A stretch of DNA of 64,000 nucleotides from Forficula auricularia (lineage: Eukaryota > Arthropoda > Insecta > Dermaptera > Forficulidae), in NCBI GenBank assembly GCA_024734495.1, contig JALMQS010000277.1:1-64000 (forward strand). Direction: 5' to 3'. Below, piece after piece: positions 32,220-44,120 of this stretch (position 1 is its first letter; each line of letters opens with the position of its first letter). The notes beneath the pieces are model-generated. The model saw nothing but the letters and a program-made list of their open reading frames with translations. It ran no database searches and was not told the origin of the DNA. A program made the translations under genes and the position numbers.

Positions 32220-34399
32220 TATATTTCCACCAAAGAAATGTCCGGGAAAATTGTCTACAAAGGAGTTTATTACACTATCTTTTACTAATTTTTATGAAAG
32301 GGGTCTAATTTTGTTCAATCATGAACATTTGCTAAATGTGTCCCGAAGTCATTCATTTCCATAAATAGAAATAGTTTTGTCAGGGTTGCATACAACCGGG
32401 ATAATAGTAATCATAAAATCTAAAGGTGATTGGCTGAAAACCAGACAACCTATAAAAAAGCTCACATAAATTGTCAATAGACTTTTGTGCTGTTATCTAC
32501 GTTAACTATGTTGCAGGTAACTATGGCATAAGTAGTGTACTTGAAAATTAATATGAGGGGTTTCTAATTGGTCTACAAAAAGACTAAAACAACAGACAAC
32601 CCTGATCTATACTATTTTGACTCTTGGGAAATTATTCACTTGGATGGTTTCCTTTTACTTTCCCTGAATCTTGATACGCTTGCAAAGTAACAGCGTTATA
32701 AATTGTTGATTGGAAATCCAAGTCCTGCCGGTTGATAGCATAATAGGCTATCAAATAATCTACCAGCACTCTTGTGCTACGATCCCCTTATCCTATTTTG
32801 GGCCTCTCCAATTAATTGTGACTAGATTAGGTCGGACTAATTTACTATATTTTCGTCGAAAAACAAACGTCTTTTTGAGTAAAAGGAGAGTCCAAAATAT
32901 CATTAATTTCTAATTGAGACAATTCAAGAAAAAACTCAAAACTTTTATAAAACTCTGTTCGATTTTTTTTCAGTTGATTTAGTAATTTTTTTGTTATTGA
33001 GCTAATAAAGCTGAAACTTGGAAGAAAGGTGTGACTTAAAAATAAACCTAAACTTTTGCGAGAAATTTCAAATTATATGAGATCTCCGCGTATAACGATT
33101 TGATTTTTTTTTCAGATTTTCTGCATTTTTCAACCAGATGTTCTGAATCTAGAAAGCCCAAAATCTAATCAGTTTTTCGTTTTAGAAATACTATCATTTC
33201 GGCATCGGAATAAACTTTCTGCGAAATTTCGTTATTGTATGTATTTATCTGAATTCAGACACAGATAAATACATTGAGTAAGAAAAAAAACATGATTTAA
33301 AATGATTTTTCTCTACGTATTTTTCACTGAATTCCACACTCCGACTGTTGTCCATATCGAGTAGTGATTTTGCAATTGATGCTCAAATGCTTTGTGTTCG
33401 GCATTTTATCAGTCTTATTAGTTACAAACTGTGTTAGTTTAGTAGTTCTTGGCATAATCGTAAGTCAATGGTTTTTATTTAATCATTAATATAAATTGTA
33501 AAATGTTCCTAAAAATATAATAGACTGAAATTGAACCTTAAACTATAGAAAGAGATCATTCGTGAAGAAATAGGATGAGTAATAAATAAATTATTCTCAA
33601 GATTTCTCACATTTTTCAAGAATTAATGACTGAACTTCATTTTCGGATGAAGATTTTAAATAAAGACAAGCGAAAGAGAGAGAGAGAAAGTTTGAAACAA
33701 ATGATTCTCATTAAAACTAAAGAAAAGGTCAAAAGTCTATTTCAACGTGACAAAGAAAACGGATTTAGAGTAGGTATACTAGAATTGCAATCAGTACATG
33801 AAATTGGCAAAAAGTAAAAAAAAAACAAAAATAATAATAATAAGAGATAAAAGATAAAAATCAAAGATTAATTAAATTAAAAGACAGAGATCAATGATAA
33901 AGATAGAAAAATGTTTTTAAAGAAAAAATCTGAAGAGAGATATACCTAAGGAGAACACGAAATATAAAATAAAAATTTAATTTAGAGATACTTATCTATT
34001 TTATAAGTTCAAAACTATATTCAAAACTCTCGGGTTCAAATCCTAAGAGTCTATGAATTTTCTTTTGTTTTTCAAGATGTCTGTTTAATGGGTGTTGCAC
34101 CAACCTGTAACATCTTCTTATACCTTTAACATTAGAATTTCATCTGGTTCCAACAAGTCTGTTTTAGTGAAGTTAATTTTCTCATTAATATATCAAAGAA
34201 TAATTAACACGAGAATTGTTTTTGATCGCGCTTTTTAAACAAGATATATATCGCGAGACTACTGCTGGTTGAAGCTATTGGAGTCTGCTGAGTCTTAAAC
34301 TGACTGAGTCTGAAACTTATTATGAATAAGTCTGTTTTACGAAATCACGATAGAGAGGCGAGGCCTTGGGGGATTCTCTTCTATTAAATATGTGCTGTA
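32220..34399. other. AT-rich, no gene; contains an R3 copy
   Basis: R3 copy at about 32940-33270. The ORF at 33626-33817 is a lysine-rich A-run translation. Nothing else recognised. Confidence 0.5.
32940..33270 (+). repeat. Copy of repeat family R3
   Basis: Contains TAGAAAGCCCAAAATCTAAT, CGTTTTAGAAATACTATCAT and AAACTTTCTGCGAAA, matching copies at 40.0 and 49.1 kb. Confidence 0.5.
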
Positions 34400-34583
34400 A
34401 TGGATAATTTTTATTACATGTCAGAGGGGTTGTGTTCACCCTCTCTCTCTTAATGTGATACGTATGTCAAATGGATACATCTCATAGGGTAGCCAGTGGT
34501 CCGAATTGCAATTTTAGCATTCACGTTCACGTCCCGAAGAGTGAATATAACCCTTCAGCCATGTAATATTAAAAATTATCCAT
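34400..34583. mobile_element. Inverted-repeat MITE
   Basis: Ends ATGGATAATTTTTATTACATG and its inverse (shown as ATGGATAATTTTT and TTACATG blocks), with inner inverted blocks around GGGTT...TTCAC. 184 bp, non-coding. A segment near 51177-51230 resembles its interior. Confidence 0.55.
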
Positions 34584-35214
34584 GTCAGCTTGGATTTAGT
34601 AGAAGCCAATCTCATGTGATTTCTTAAGAAATTTTAAGCACCATCGGCAATTTGATCTTTTTCTAAAATTCGTTTTAAGCCAGAAGGCGCCATTTCAAAG
34701 TCCCCTAAATCTAAATGATTTTAATAAGTAAGTAAGCACGTGAGTTTCTGTCAAAATTTTCCTCACAATTTAAAATTGAAATGATAAAAAAGACATTTTG
34801 TTGTAAATATGGACATGGGTAGAAAGTTGACTCGATGTCCATATTGTAATAATAAATAATGTAATTTTAAATTTGGTAAATACCTAAATAAATTTTGTTT
34901 AATAAAATCCTAGCAAATTATAAATTTTATATTACAATTTGAATTTTATTGAGATAGATAAAGATGTATTATTTTTAATGCACAGTCAATTGCCTGATTT
35001 TCATTAAAAAACTATTTGTGAATGATGAACTAAAAGATGTTTTGGCAGAAGTATTTGATTGCACTTAGCCGCTTATTTAATTAATATTTTGTCTACCTTA
35101 TTATAAAATTGTTTTACAAACTGACCCGAAGACTAATGAGCAGAGGGTGGGGGAAGGGAAGCATTGCCAGACAGAATCAAGTTCAAACCAGTCGCGGCAC
35201 GCTCGCTGTTTGCA

Positions 35215-35314
35215 AGTAGCAGCATCAGCCTGGTCATGTAATAGCCACGCATAAAGAGAAACAAAGAGGTTCTCCTCTGCTGGATGCAAATAAACATACA
35301 CACAAATATATCAA

Positions 35315-35362
<48 letters not shown>

Positions 35363-35423
35363 ATTTGCATCAAGCAGAGGAGAACCTCTTTGTTTCTCTT
35401 TATGAATCAACAACTCTGCTACT
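35215..35423. mobile_element. Hairpin MITE with TA/TG microsatellite loop
   Basis: Arms at 35251-35292 and 35362-35403 are inverted copies (AAACAAAGAGGTTCTCCTCT in both). Outer AGTAGCAG (35215-35222) is mirrored at 35416-35423. The loop is a (TA)n(TG)n microsatellite. Confidence 0.6.
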
Positions 35424-35454
35424 TTCGTCAAAATAAAAACTTTTCAATTAATAG

Positions 35455-35570
35455 CCACAAATCGATCCTGGGAGCCCCTAGTATTTAGACAACTAAATTG
35501 GCATATCGGCTAAGGGTCTGAGTATCGCACGACCGGGCGGCGCCGCGTCCCTGCCTAGCATCTATTTCTA
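35455..35570 (-). mobile_element. Possible tRNA-derived SINE head
   Basis: On the minus strand an A-box-like TTAGCCGATATGCC, an anticodon-like hairpin ATTTAGTTGTCTAAAT and a B-box-like GGATCGATTTG follow in tRNA order, preceded by an unusually GC-rich CGGCGCCGCCCGG. Weak evidence; could be chance. Confidence 0.3.
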
Positions 35571-37329
35571 CACTCAAAATAAAAAAAAAAACTGGATACT
35601 CGAAAAATTTAAATATATAAATAATTACCTACAAGTACATATTTTTTTTTAATTTTATGAAAAGAAAAAAGAAAATTAAAAAATATATACTATATATTCA
35701 CATATATTATTCTCATGGTTGCCTGCAACCGAACTAAATATACCTACAGCTAATATTCAATAAAGTGAGCTGTACATTTATGTTGCCGAAATTGCAGGCG
35801 TTTATAAGATGTACATATTTATCCTATTTTATTAATTTCTACTTTTTTTTGTATGATTTTAAAAAGACAATCATCATCATCAAAGAGCTATAAGTCCTAA
35901 TTCCTGGCCTATTTTTTTAATATTTTGGTTGTTTTTTTTCTTTTTTTGATGTATGGACTAATGTAAATTAATGTCCTCACACATAAACCTTATGTATGTT
36001 GTATACCACTCTGCTCATATGAGGCAAGGTGCCACAGACCATCTGTTTGTCAAATAGAAAATAGATATCAAATTTGTTCTTATTTGTCGTTTATAAGGAG
36101 GGAATGAACTAATTTGTAAAATCTTTTCGTAATTTTAAGTTACGTCCCTTCTGAACGCCACTGGAACAAAAATCATCTAAAATCACAGACGACAATTTAA
36201 AGTAAATTACATTAAAAAAATTTTAGTTTGCTTAAGGAAATCTTTAAATTGATACCTCAAGATAATTTTTATTTTTTTTTATTTTTGACCCTCCCCCAAA
36301 ATAATCATTTTATGAAAATTATAATTTTTTATTTCAGGGGAAATAAAGTTGTAAATTTCAAGTTTGTATATTTTATATAGTTTTCGAGCTAACAACCAGA
36401 GAAACAAACGTTGTATCGACAGTATTATGATTTTATTATGATATTATTATTTTTGAATGAAACTTTAAAAAACAACATTAGAAGGAACAAACTTCAGTTT
36501 TCATAAAAGAATAGAATAATAATAAAAATATATTAATGTTCATTTTAATTATCCCACAAAAAATGAATGAAATGATTATACATGAGAAATCATGTGTAAC
36601 ACCCCGTGAGAATGAAAAGGTGATTTGTTTTAATAACAATCTCGGAATAGAAATCTTAAGAAAAAATTTTAAACAAAAAGATAATATTGATAAGATTGAA
36701 ATAATTTGTGTATCATTGTTTTTCTTCAAATATTCGCTTCTGTTTGAATGAAAGATATGAGAAAAAACGTTATCGTTGTCACAAAGGTAGTAAAAAAGCA
36801 CCAGTGAATAAAGACCTTTATCCTACATCCTGTATTGAAGTATTCATAAACGCCCGAACATAAAAGTCTTTGACTCACACAACTCCTGTCGCCATTCACT
36901 AGTCTAGACAAAACAAAAACAAAATTTTTTGTTCTGATTGTGTTCTTAAGGTAAAATAATTTTTATCAGTGGGTGTAAGACGGGGAAAACCTATTCTTTA
37001 CAGTTACACTTTACTATAATTTTTTTTTACAATTTAGTAAATTACAAGTGAAAGTTGGCTATTAATGGGGTTCGTTAACAAGGTCAAGGTTCAAAAATAA
37101 TTTGCAGAAATGACGATAACAGAAAGAGGATAAATGACGATGAGATTACGAGAAATCTACGTAAGATCCGGTATGAATGAATTAATGAAAATTGCATTAT
37201 GTGATCATCCCAAGTTTTATGCAAATAACATTACAAACACATTTTTGTTACCAATATTAAAATAAATTTTAAAATTTAATAAAATTTTCTTGAGAATACA
37301 GAAAAAAATATTCAGCCCTTATTTTTGAA

Positions 37330-37640
37330 CCTATTTGAGTAAAAATTTAAATAAAACTATGGAAAACTTTAGTGATTTTTTTTGTCAGTTAATGGTTTGA
37401 TAGAGAAAAATGAAGGCACAGACTTATTAATACAAAACAAAGTACTGAATCTCAGCTCATTCAGTTACAATTTTTTGTATTATTTCACCTGGAACTTATG
37501 AAGTTAAAAAACCCGAAATGTATGAGTCAGTATTTTGTTTTAAAAAAACAAAGATTTTGCAAATAGAACTAACTTTCTACGAGTTTGCGTTTTTACAACT
37601 TATCGGTGATAATGAAATTCAAACACACAAACAGAATGAA
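37330..37640 (+). repeat. Diverged copy of repeat family R3
   Basis: AAAACTTTAGTGATTTTTT, AGAACTAACTTTCTACGAG and CTTATCGGTGATAATG match the R3 order. Confidence 0.4.
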
Positions 37641-39879
37641 TCATGCTTAAAAATTGTTTTCTTCACGTTTCAAGCATTTGTAAAAACGAATACCTAAGCA
37701 AGACACTGTATAATAGTCTTATTTTATATCCGCGCAAAAACCCTTGATCCCGGATCTATTATTAAATAGTGTTTACCAAAGGAATTGTTTGTTTGTTTTT
37801 CCTTTTAGACATTGTCTGGAGTGTGAGATGAAAAATGCTGAGCAGGTAAAGCTTCAAATTTTTATTATCGTCATGTGGGGTAACTATATGATAAAAAATA
37901 CATATTTTTGTAACAAAACTTTAATGCCATCCCTTTAATCCATAATCCACGTACATGGCGGTAACATTTAATTAACATCATTATCATTATTAGACATTTA
38001 TTTGCATTCTTTTACAAGACCTTCGAAAGAAGAATTGAAAAAATAAATATTTTTTATTATATTGAAATGAAATGCAGGCATCAGGAGTATGCACTATGCA
38101 TATATAAATATTATATTTAAATTTAGATAGATAGTTGAATTAAAAATATTGAAAATCATTTTTTGTCGATTAAAAATTGAAAATCAAAATCAGAAACAAT
38201 TCGTGACGTCAGAGCTCTGTTTAAACATTTTTTTTACCAATCAGAAAATGTACTGAAAGAAGTTAAAATGAACATTAGCTAGAATTATTAAAATTTTTAA
38301 ATTTAAATATTTATTCACACAACGTAATATCGTTGATGTTTCAGAATATTTATGATAACTATACTAATATAATAGTATAAAGGGTATAGGAAAAAATGCC
38401 TTAGGCTAAAAATAAATGGACACTAATAGACTAGTCTATCCTCTATTAGCTATTCAGAATACTTTCAATTAAAATAGGTTATTATATATGTTAATTAGTA
38501 GATCTATTATTTTAAAAGGTGTATTATTTTAATTATTTTAATTTCATAAAAATAATAATTCACAAGATAAATAGGTAATCTGTTTACATAATATGTACAC
38601 TTCCTTCTTGAATTATGGAGTATATAGTTTATGACCATCAGCACTTATGACCACAAAAAATAAAATAAAAATAATGCAAAACAATAGAGATGAGTACATA
38701 TGTATTATTTAGAATAATAATTTAATAATATTATATAGAATAATTATACATAGATTGAATTTTTGTATTATATTTTTATAGCCCGTTTGAATAAAAATAG
38801 TTTTAAAAATATAAATCCTGGGTAATTTAATGAAAGTTTTAATTTGTTAATTCAAGAAATCAACTCAAAAAATAACAATAAGAAGAGTAAAATGATATGA
38901 TGAACAAACATGGAAAATGAGAAAAAATTAAAATCTCTTTTGAAAAAAAAATACAGTGGGGGAAAAATACTATTCATGGAATAGGGGCTGCTCTTGATTC
39001 TTGCCTCAGGAGCAAAAAGAGGTATTTTGTCTCTGGATAATAATAGAAAATATATGCAAATTTTTTAAGTACTGTAAGAAGTTTTGTTTCTATTTACATA
39101 GTGAATAGATAGAGCCAATCTCATTATCCCATTAGCACTTTAAGGGTAGACATGCAAAGGAGTATTAGAGGTCGACTGTTTTAATTCCCTTTCATTTCAT
39201 ATAGAGATACATGAGACGTCCCAAAAAATGATAGGTATAGGTTCTTTATCTTTAAGCTACCAAGATCAAATGTACTTCCTCTTCTATAGTGGAAAAATAT
39301 ATTTCCAAATCTATAGAATAGTACAATGTCGAAATATAAATTTAATATAATTAATATTGTTTCCCTAAAATCAGTTAATTAAACAAAAAAGTACATCCTA
39401 TTTTCCTGTAATCTAAAGATAGAATTATTCTAATGAACATTCATAAGTATTTCAGAATACTATTTTTTAATTAATTATCTTTTGTAATTTGAAATTTATT
39501 TCTTAATTAGGTACAATAATATATGTATACTGATATCCGTTGATTTACCTTCACAATAGGTTCTGTAAAATGGGACGTTATGCAAACACCATACCTATAC
39601 TTAAAGTTATTTCGAATTAGTAAATATCTCTCAATTAACCCGCCTTGAAATCCTGGCTATCTTTATAGATTTTATTTATTTTTTAATTTGAGTTATATCG
39701 AATAGTGATATGTACATAGTACCTACTAGACAAAAATGTTTATCGGGGAAAGGCTGTTTTTTCTTCTTAATGATGTGGATATATATTAAAATAAATAAAT
39801 ATAGGAATAAAAGTAATATAAGATTTGAGATAAATGGGACAACTTTTTTAAGATTTGTTACAATTTTAGGCAATTTTGT

Positions 39880-40170
39880 TATGAACGAACGGTTTGAGCT
39901 AGAAAGTTGAAATTTGGCATATAGGTGTAGTTTATTGATTTAAACTTGGGTGCCAATTTTTTTTTATTTATTTAAAAAAAAAACGTAACATAATTACATC
40001 ATCATTAGCCACATCCGTCAATAGCTTATCTAATTTTTAAACAAGTCCAAAAATCTAATATATCTTTTGTTTTAGAAATACTAACATTTTAAAACCAGAA
40101 CTGACTTTCTACTACAACCTTCTGTTTTAAATGTGCTTATCAGAATCCAGGCAAACGTACAGACGGACAG
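39880..40170 (+). repeat. Copy of repeat family R3
   Basis: GTCCAAAAATCTAATATAT, GTTTTAGAAATACTAACATT and GAACTGACTTTCTAC, then TCAGAATCCAGGCA, in R3 order. Confidence 0.5.
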
Positions 40171-41047
40171 GAAAAAAAATAATGCTCTAAAAAATTTTTT
40201 TTACCACGATTCAGACACATTTCTAAATACAAATAGGCAAAAAATTAATTTTCCAGTTAAGTGAATATTAATTACTCTGGTTCGACTGTCTTCGCAGAAT
40301 AATACTGTTGTAGTGACCTGTTTCTTCATGTAATTAATGGGAGTCACTGCGTTTCTACTAAATAATATACTTTCAGGTCTTCTCATTAATTCCAAAAAGA
40401 TACAAGCACCATGACCAAAACTTGTTAGGCTGTGAATATGTTAACAAATTCGGGTTTTAGGCAGACACCCGAATCAAAAGTAACTAAGCTAAATGTTTCT
40501 TAACTTCAGAGACATATTGGGTGTTTTAAACATTCCAAGATTATGAATGTTTACTCTTGCGTTTCTATTATTTATTGAGTACTTAAATCAACTTAAAAAT
40601 AAATATTTAGGTAACAACAAGTAAAGATTTAAAACAATCTCAGTAACCAATAAATCATTTAAAAGCATATGATAATACACTGTATCTGTAAATAGATAAA
40701 ATATTATCAACATTTTCAAGTGACACTTTCCTTATCGTATTTATTTTATTTATTTATTTGTTAATTTTAATATAGAATTATTTGATGACGAACAAAGTTC
40801 AATTAATTGTGATGATTAAATCATAGAAAAAATGGATTGAATTTAATTGAATTTGGTTGTGAAAGATTTAATAATTAAAAAAAAAGTTTATCAAATAAGA
40901 TAAAAAATAAATGCATTTCTTTTACAAAATAATCAGTAAGTAAATCGAAAAAAATCTCATTTTCAATCAGAAAAATTTAAACAACCGGTAAATATAATAT
41001 TTTTTGGAAATTAACGTGTCTTGGATATAACGATAGCCTACACTACT

Positions 41048-41229
41048 TGGTAGATGTTCCGAAAATGTTCGGGATCTTTTCGTTAAGTGTTGTCAACGGT
41101 AAAAATAAAATTCACCAAAAAAAAGGGTTAAAAAACAGCGTAGTTTTTTATAAGTTGTTTGGAGAAATTTTATTTTTACCGATGAGATAACAGTTGAAAA
41201 GTTCTCGAACATGTTCGGAACGTCTACCA
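41048..41229. mobile_element. 182-bp fold-back element
   Basis: Inverted arms starting TGGTAGATGTTCCGAA and TGGTAGACGTTCCGAA, continuing inward through CGGTAAAAATAAAATT. Non-coding; TSD not clear. Confidence 0.6.
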
Positions 41230-41439
41230 CGAACGAAACTAATATTTGGGAAAAAGAATTTCTTTCCGAAAATGTATATTAAATTTTTAAAAAGGAAGTA
41301 TATCTGATCTTTTATCGTTTGAGTTATTATTATTTAAAATCAATTTTTGATCTAAATTTTTCTAGTAATTAAAAACTTCAGGAAATGCAACGGAAAACTC
41401 CCTAGAAACATTTACTCCAAAATCGAGTATACTCACCTA

Positions 41440-41475
41440 GCAGAGTAGGTAATCGCCAACACTAGGTTCGAATAT
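41440..41475 (+). mobile_element. tRNA-like A and B boxes, truncated
   Basis: TAGCAGAGTAGG is an exact A-box match and GGTTCGAAT a near B box, but only about 15 nt separate them, too few for a tRNA. Probably a deleted SINE head. Confidence 0.35.
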
Positions 41476-41479
41476 GGCA

Positions 41480-42309
41480 CGGGAATAATAAGAATTAAAG
41501 TAATCAAAATTATGTCCTAAATTTGTTGAGTATTTAGCAAGGATGTAATATTCAGAATTTTTTTATTAATGTAATTATTGGTGTGAATGAATCTTACGCT
41601 TTACATGTTTTTATTAAACTTGACTCTTTTGTCTGTTCAGTCTGTCGGTATGTCTGTGTAGAATATTGTAATTAATTTTTGACCCATTAGTGTCCTTTAA
41701 AATTTTGAACATGAATTTGACAAAATCTCGTCAATTTCACGAATTTAGAAAAAATAAATCACTAAAAATATGTATAACACGAAATTCAAAGGCGTATCTA
41801 AAGCTAATAGGCTTCGATATCTGTTTCGAGCTAAAAGTCAAGGGATGAGGCGTACACATTTTAAACTAAAAACGTCAATATTTTATACAGAATGTAATAA
41901 AAAGCAGAAAATAAAATTTTCTTTCCCAAATAATAGGTAACACCAATAACTAAACATACAAATCTTATTGCTTTTAAAATGTAATTAATATTTAAAGAAT
42001 TTGGTGTCGGTTCTAGGTGAAACATTTTAATAGATAATAAGTAAAATGTAATTAAAACAAGCGCCCAGTGAAATTTTTTGACCAGTGAAGAAAAATTTAT
42101 TATCAACTTTATAATACATTCTGAAATAAAAACGTGTTTTTTTTTAATCAAATGCTAAAAAAAGTTAAATATATTCAATAGAAATTATTAAATGTTGATG
42201 TTTCCTTTTTTTAATGTAAAGATAGATTTGTTCTAGAATAACAGTAACACTGAATGAACGTGAGTCATGATGAAGAGGCTATTGGAAATTAATTTGCGCA
42301 CAAGAGTCT
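41480..42309. other. AT-rich DNA, no gene seen
   Basis: The stretch 41985-42055 is related to the hairpin family at 3171-3293. The 96-codon minus ORF at 41861-42151 is AT-driven and hydrophobic by composition, with no recognisable family. Confidence 0.5.
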
Positions 42310-42620
42310 TCTATATAAGTCGATTGGATCCTGGATAAAGATCGAGATGGTACAAAGAAAGGGGGCCGAGCCCCCTTGACGTCCTTGCCGCCCACGCAGG
42401 CCAGGCCAAAGATAGGGCCCTGGGGGCCCCTTTGAGCCTCCCAAGTGCCCAGAGGTCATCGGCGCCATTCACCGACACAAGGTTCACGTAACCCTATATT
42501 GCCTCACCCGATTTCCTGCAGGACCCTCGTCGTCCCGATCCCGCTGTTATTTATATAACCTTGTCAATTAGCCTCCTCTTCGCTGCCAATGGTTTCATCA
42601 CGCTCCTGTTCCACAGAACT
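42310..42620. promoter_or_regulatory. GC-rich island with strong stems
   Basis: A sharp rise in GC content with stem-forming strings GGGGGCCGAGCCCCC (about 42361-42375) and GGGCCCTGGGGGCCC. No long open frame on either strand; all translations I tried meet stops. It could be a conserved regulatory region, a non-coding exon or a structured RNA; the role is unknown. Confidence 0.35.
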
Positions 42621-42794
42621 AACCAAGGTTCTATTTGGAATTGAATCTATCGGAATAGTTCGACTCCTAATTGATGGGAACATCAATGGAATCGGATTTT
42701 TATATTCATTTTTGCTTTAATATCGTTAACAAGTCAATAAATCTATTTTCGGTTAGCTATTATAAGAGAGGAAAAGGAAATTCATTTTTGGGCA

Positions 42795-43430
42795 TGAAAT
42801 ATGTTCGTGTCTGTCTGTATGTCTATCTGTGGAGGAAAGCCTGAAAAAGAGCTTGTTTTGACGTCAAACAACTTGTAATTTGTTTAGGGTGGCGTCCGAA
42901 AGCAAATCGACACCCTTATAATGTCTACTCTGTTTGTACAACTGTCAGAGCATAAATAAACTGAATGAGATACAAACTTGAAATTTACAAGTTATATGTA
43001 TTCATTTTCCCCGAAATCAAGAAGTGTATTAAAATTTTAATAGATTATTTTGGAGATGGTCATATTTTTTGTAGGAATAAAAATAAAAAATATTATTTTA
43101 AGATGGAGTGTGTCTAGTGTGAGGTATCTCTGTAAAGATCTCTTTAAGAAGAATTAGGTTAAATATTTTCAAAATTTATTTTCTTTAAAATGACACTGTT
43201 GGTGGACACCATAGTGGACATTTTTATTTGTTATTTTTGGTATCTAGCGACGTTTAGAATTTTTAGCTTTAAAATTATGAAAAAATATCTCAAATTTACT
43301 CATTTCCTCAAAATAAGAACCAATTTGATATCTCAAGTATTTTGGAAAATTTTAAAGTATGGAATCCTCGGTGTGGGTGTTGACTCGCTGTTGGTCTGCT
43401 TATTTTAATTACGAATTGGAGAAAAAAATT
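42795..43430 (+). repeat. Dispersed repeat R5, copy 1
   Basis: GTCTGTCTGTATGTCTATCTG, CAACTGTCAGAGCATAAATA, GATTATTTTGGAGATGG and AATTTGATATCTCAAGTATT (blocks listed separately), then CCTCGGTGTG. The second half recurs in the same order at 53483-53830. Confidence 0.5.
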
Positions 43431-43559
43431 CCAGACATGATAATCTCTACGTAATTTTGCTGATATTGGAGGGGGCAAGAACTCTCTAGTAATAAGATAA
43501 TAAACTATTTAACATGTACTTCTTGAAATACTTGTTTTTAATTACATATTGGAGGATAA

Positions 43560-43650
43560 ACTTTTTTCAAACTTGGTACGCTCTCTATAAATTTTGTAGA
43601 TTTTGGACCTTCTAGTTTCAGAACTTTCGGATCAAAAGTGCAAAAAAACA
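43560..43650 (-). repeat. Possible R3 fragment, minus
   Basis: Inverse of the TTCTGAAACTAGAAGGTCC-type R3 core. Confidence 0.35.
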
Positions 43651-43736
43651 TCATTTTTTGAATGACTTTATAGAGATTTCCACTCAATGTCATACTATAA
43701 GGTAAAACAAACAAGTGTTTTTTTCAAGTTATTAAA

Positions 43737-44098
43737 GGGATATCTTGGAGGGGGAGATGGGAAAGAAAAGGGGAAGGGAAATGTCTAGATTAGAATATTT
43801 CGACCAATAAGTAGGGATATGGGATACGAGACATTTAGAGAGGTTGTGTCAAACCAGTCTTAGGGCCAGTTGTATGTCGCAAAGTAAATGCTTTTTACCA
43901 CTAACAAAGGGTAGATGATAAATGGAGGGACTGGGATGGCCAATCAGATGACAGGAACACTTTCAGTGCCTGTCATCTGATTGGCCATCCCAGCACCTCC
44001 ATTTACCATCTACCCTTTGTTAGTGGTAAAGCATTTACTTTATGACATACAACCGGCCCTTAGAGGACTGTGTAGTGTGTACTCAGTGATGATGATAA
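43737..44098 (+). mobile_element. RTE-like LINE 3' fragment, split by a MITE
   Basis: Matches the last part of the 44-46 kb LINE from AGGGATATCTTGGAG to the GATGATGAT tail, with an internal deletion of about 45 bp around 43840. The MITE at 43863-44059 interrupts it at CAGTCTTA. Older than the 26-kb copy by its substitutions. Confidence 0.75.
43863..44059. mobile_element. Harbinger-like palindromic MITE, TTA target
   Basis: A 197-bp palindrome with ends GGGCCAGTTGTATGTC and GGGCCGGTTGTATGTC (read inwards) and a perfect TTA duplication (43860-43862, 44060-44062). The uninterrupted LINE sequence CAGTCTTAGGACTG at about 46279 and 26519 serves as a nearly empty site. 3-bp TTA targets and GGGCC ends fit PIF/Harbinger. 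A second family member is at 49289-49496. Confidence 0.75.
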
Positions 44099-44120
44099 TT
44101 TACTGCAAATATTATTATAT

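Larger units (their letters stand above)
35571..41047. other. Mostly AT-rich, no gene seen
   Basis: Two R3 copies (about 37330-37640 and 39880-40170). Several ORFs over 60 codons on both strands (for example 36478-36801) are translations of A/T-rich DNA with overlapping antisense ORFs and no domain. Nothing else recognised. Confidence 0.5.

Noticed and set aside
34030..34050. B-box-like GGGTTCAAATCC, possible tRNA gene
   Set aside because: No A box at tRNA spacing and no cloverleaf arms.
36478..36801. 107-codon minus ORF overlapped by a 71-codon plus ORF
   Set aside because: Long A/T runs give open frames on both strands; no motif seen in either.
41861..42151. 96-codon hydrophobic minus ORF, possible membrane protein
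   Set aside because: Hydrophobicity is what AT-rich codons produce; no family, and it overlaps dispersed repeat sequence.
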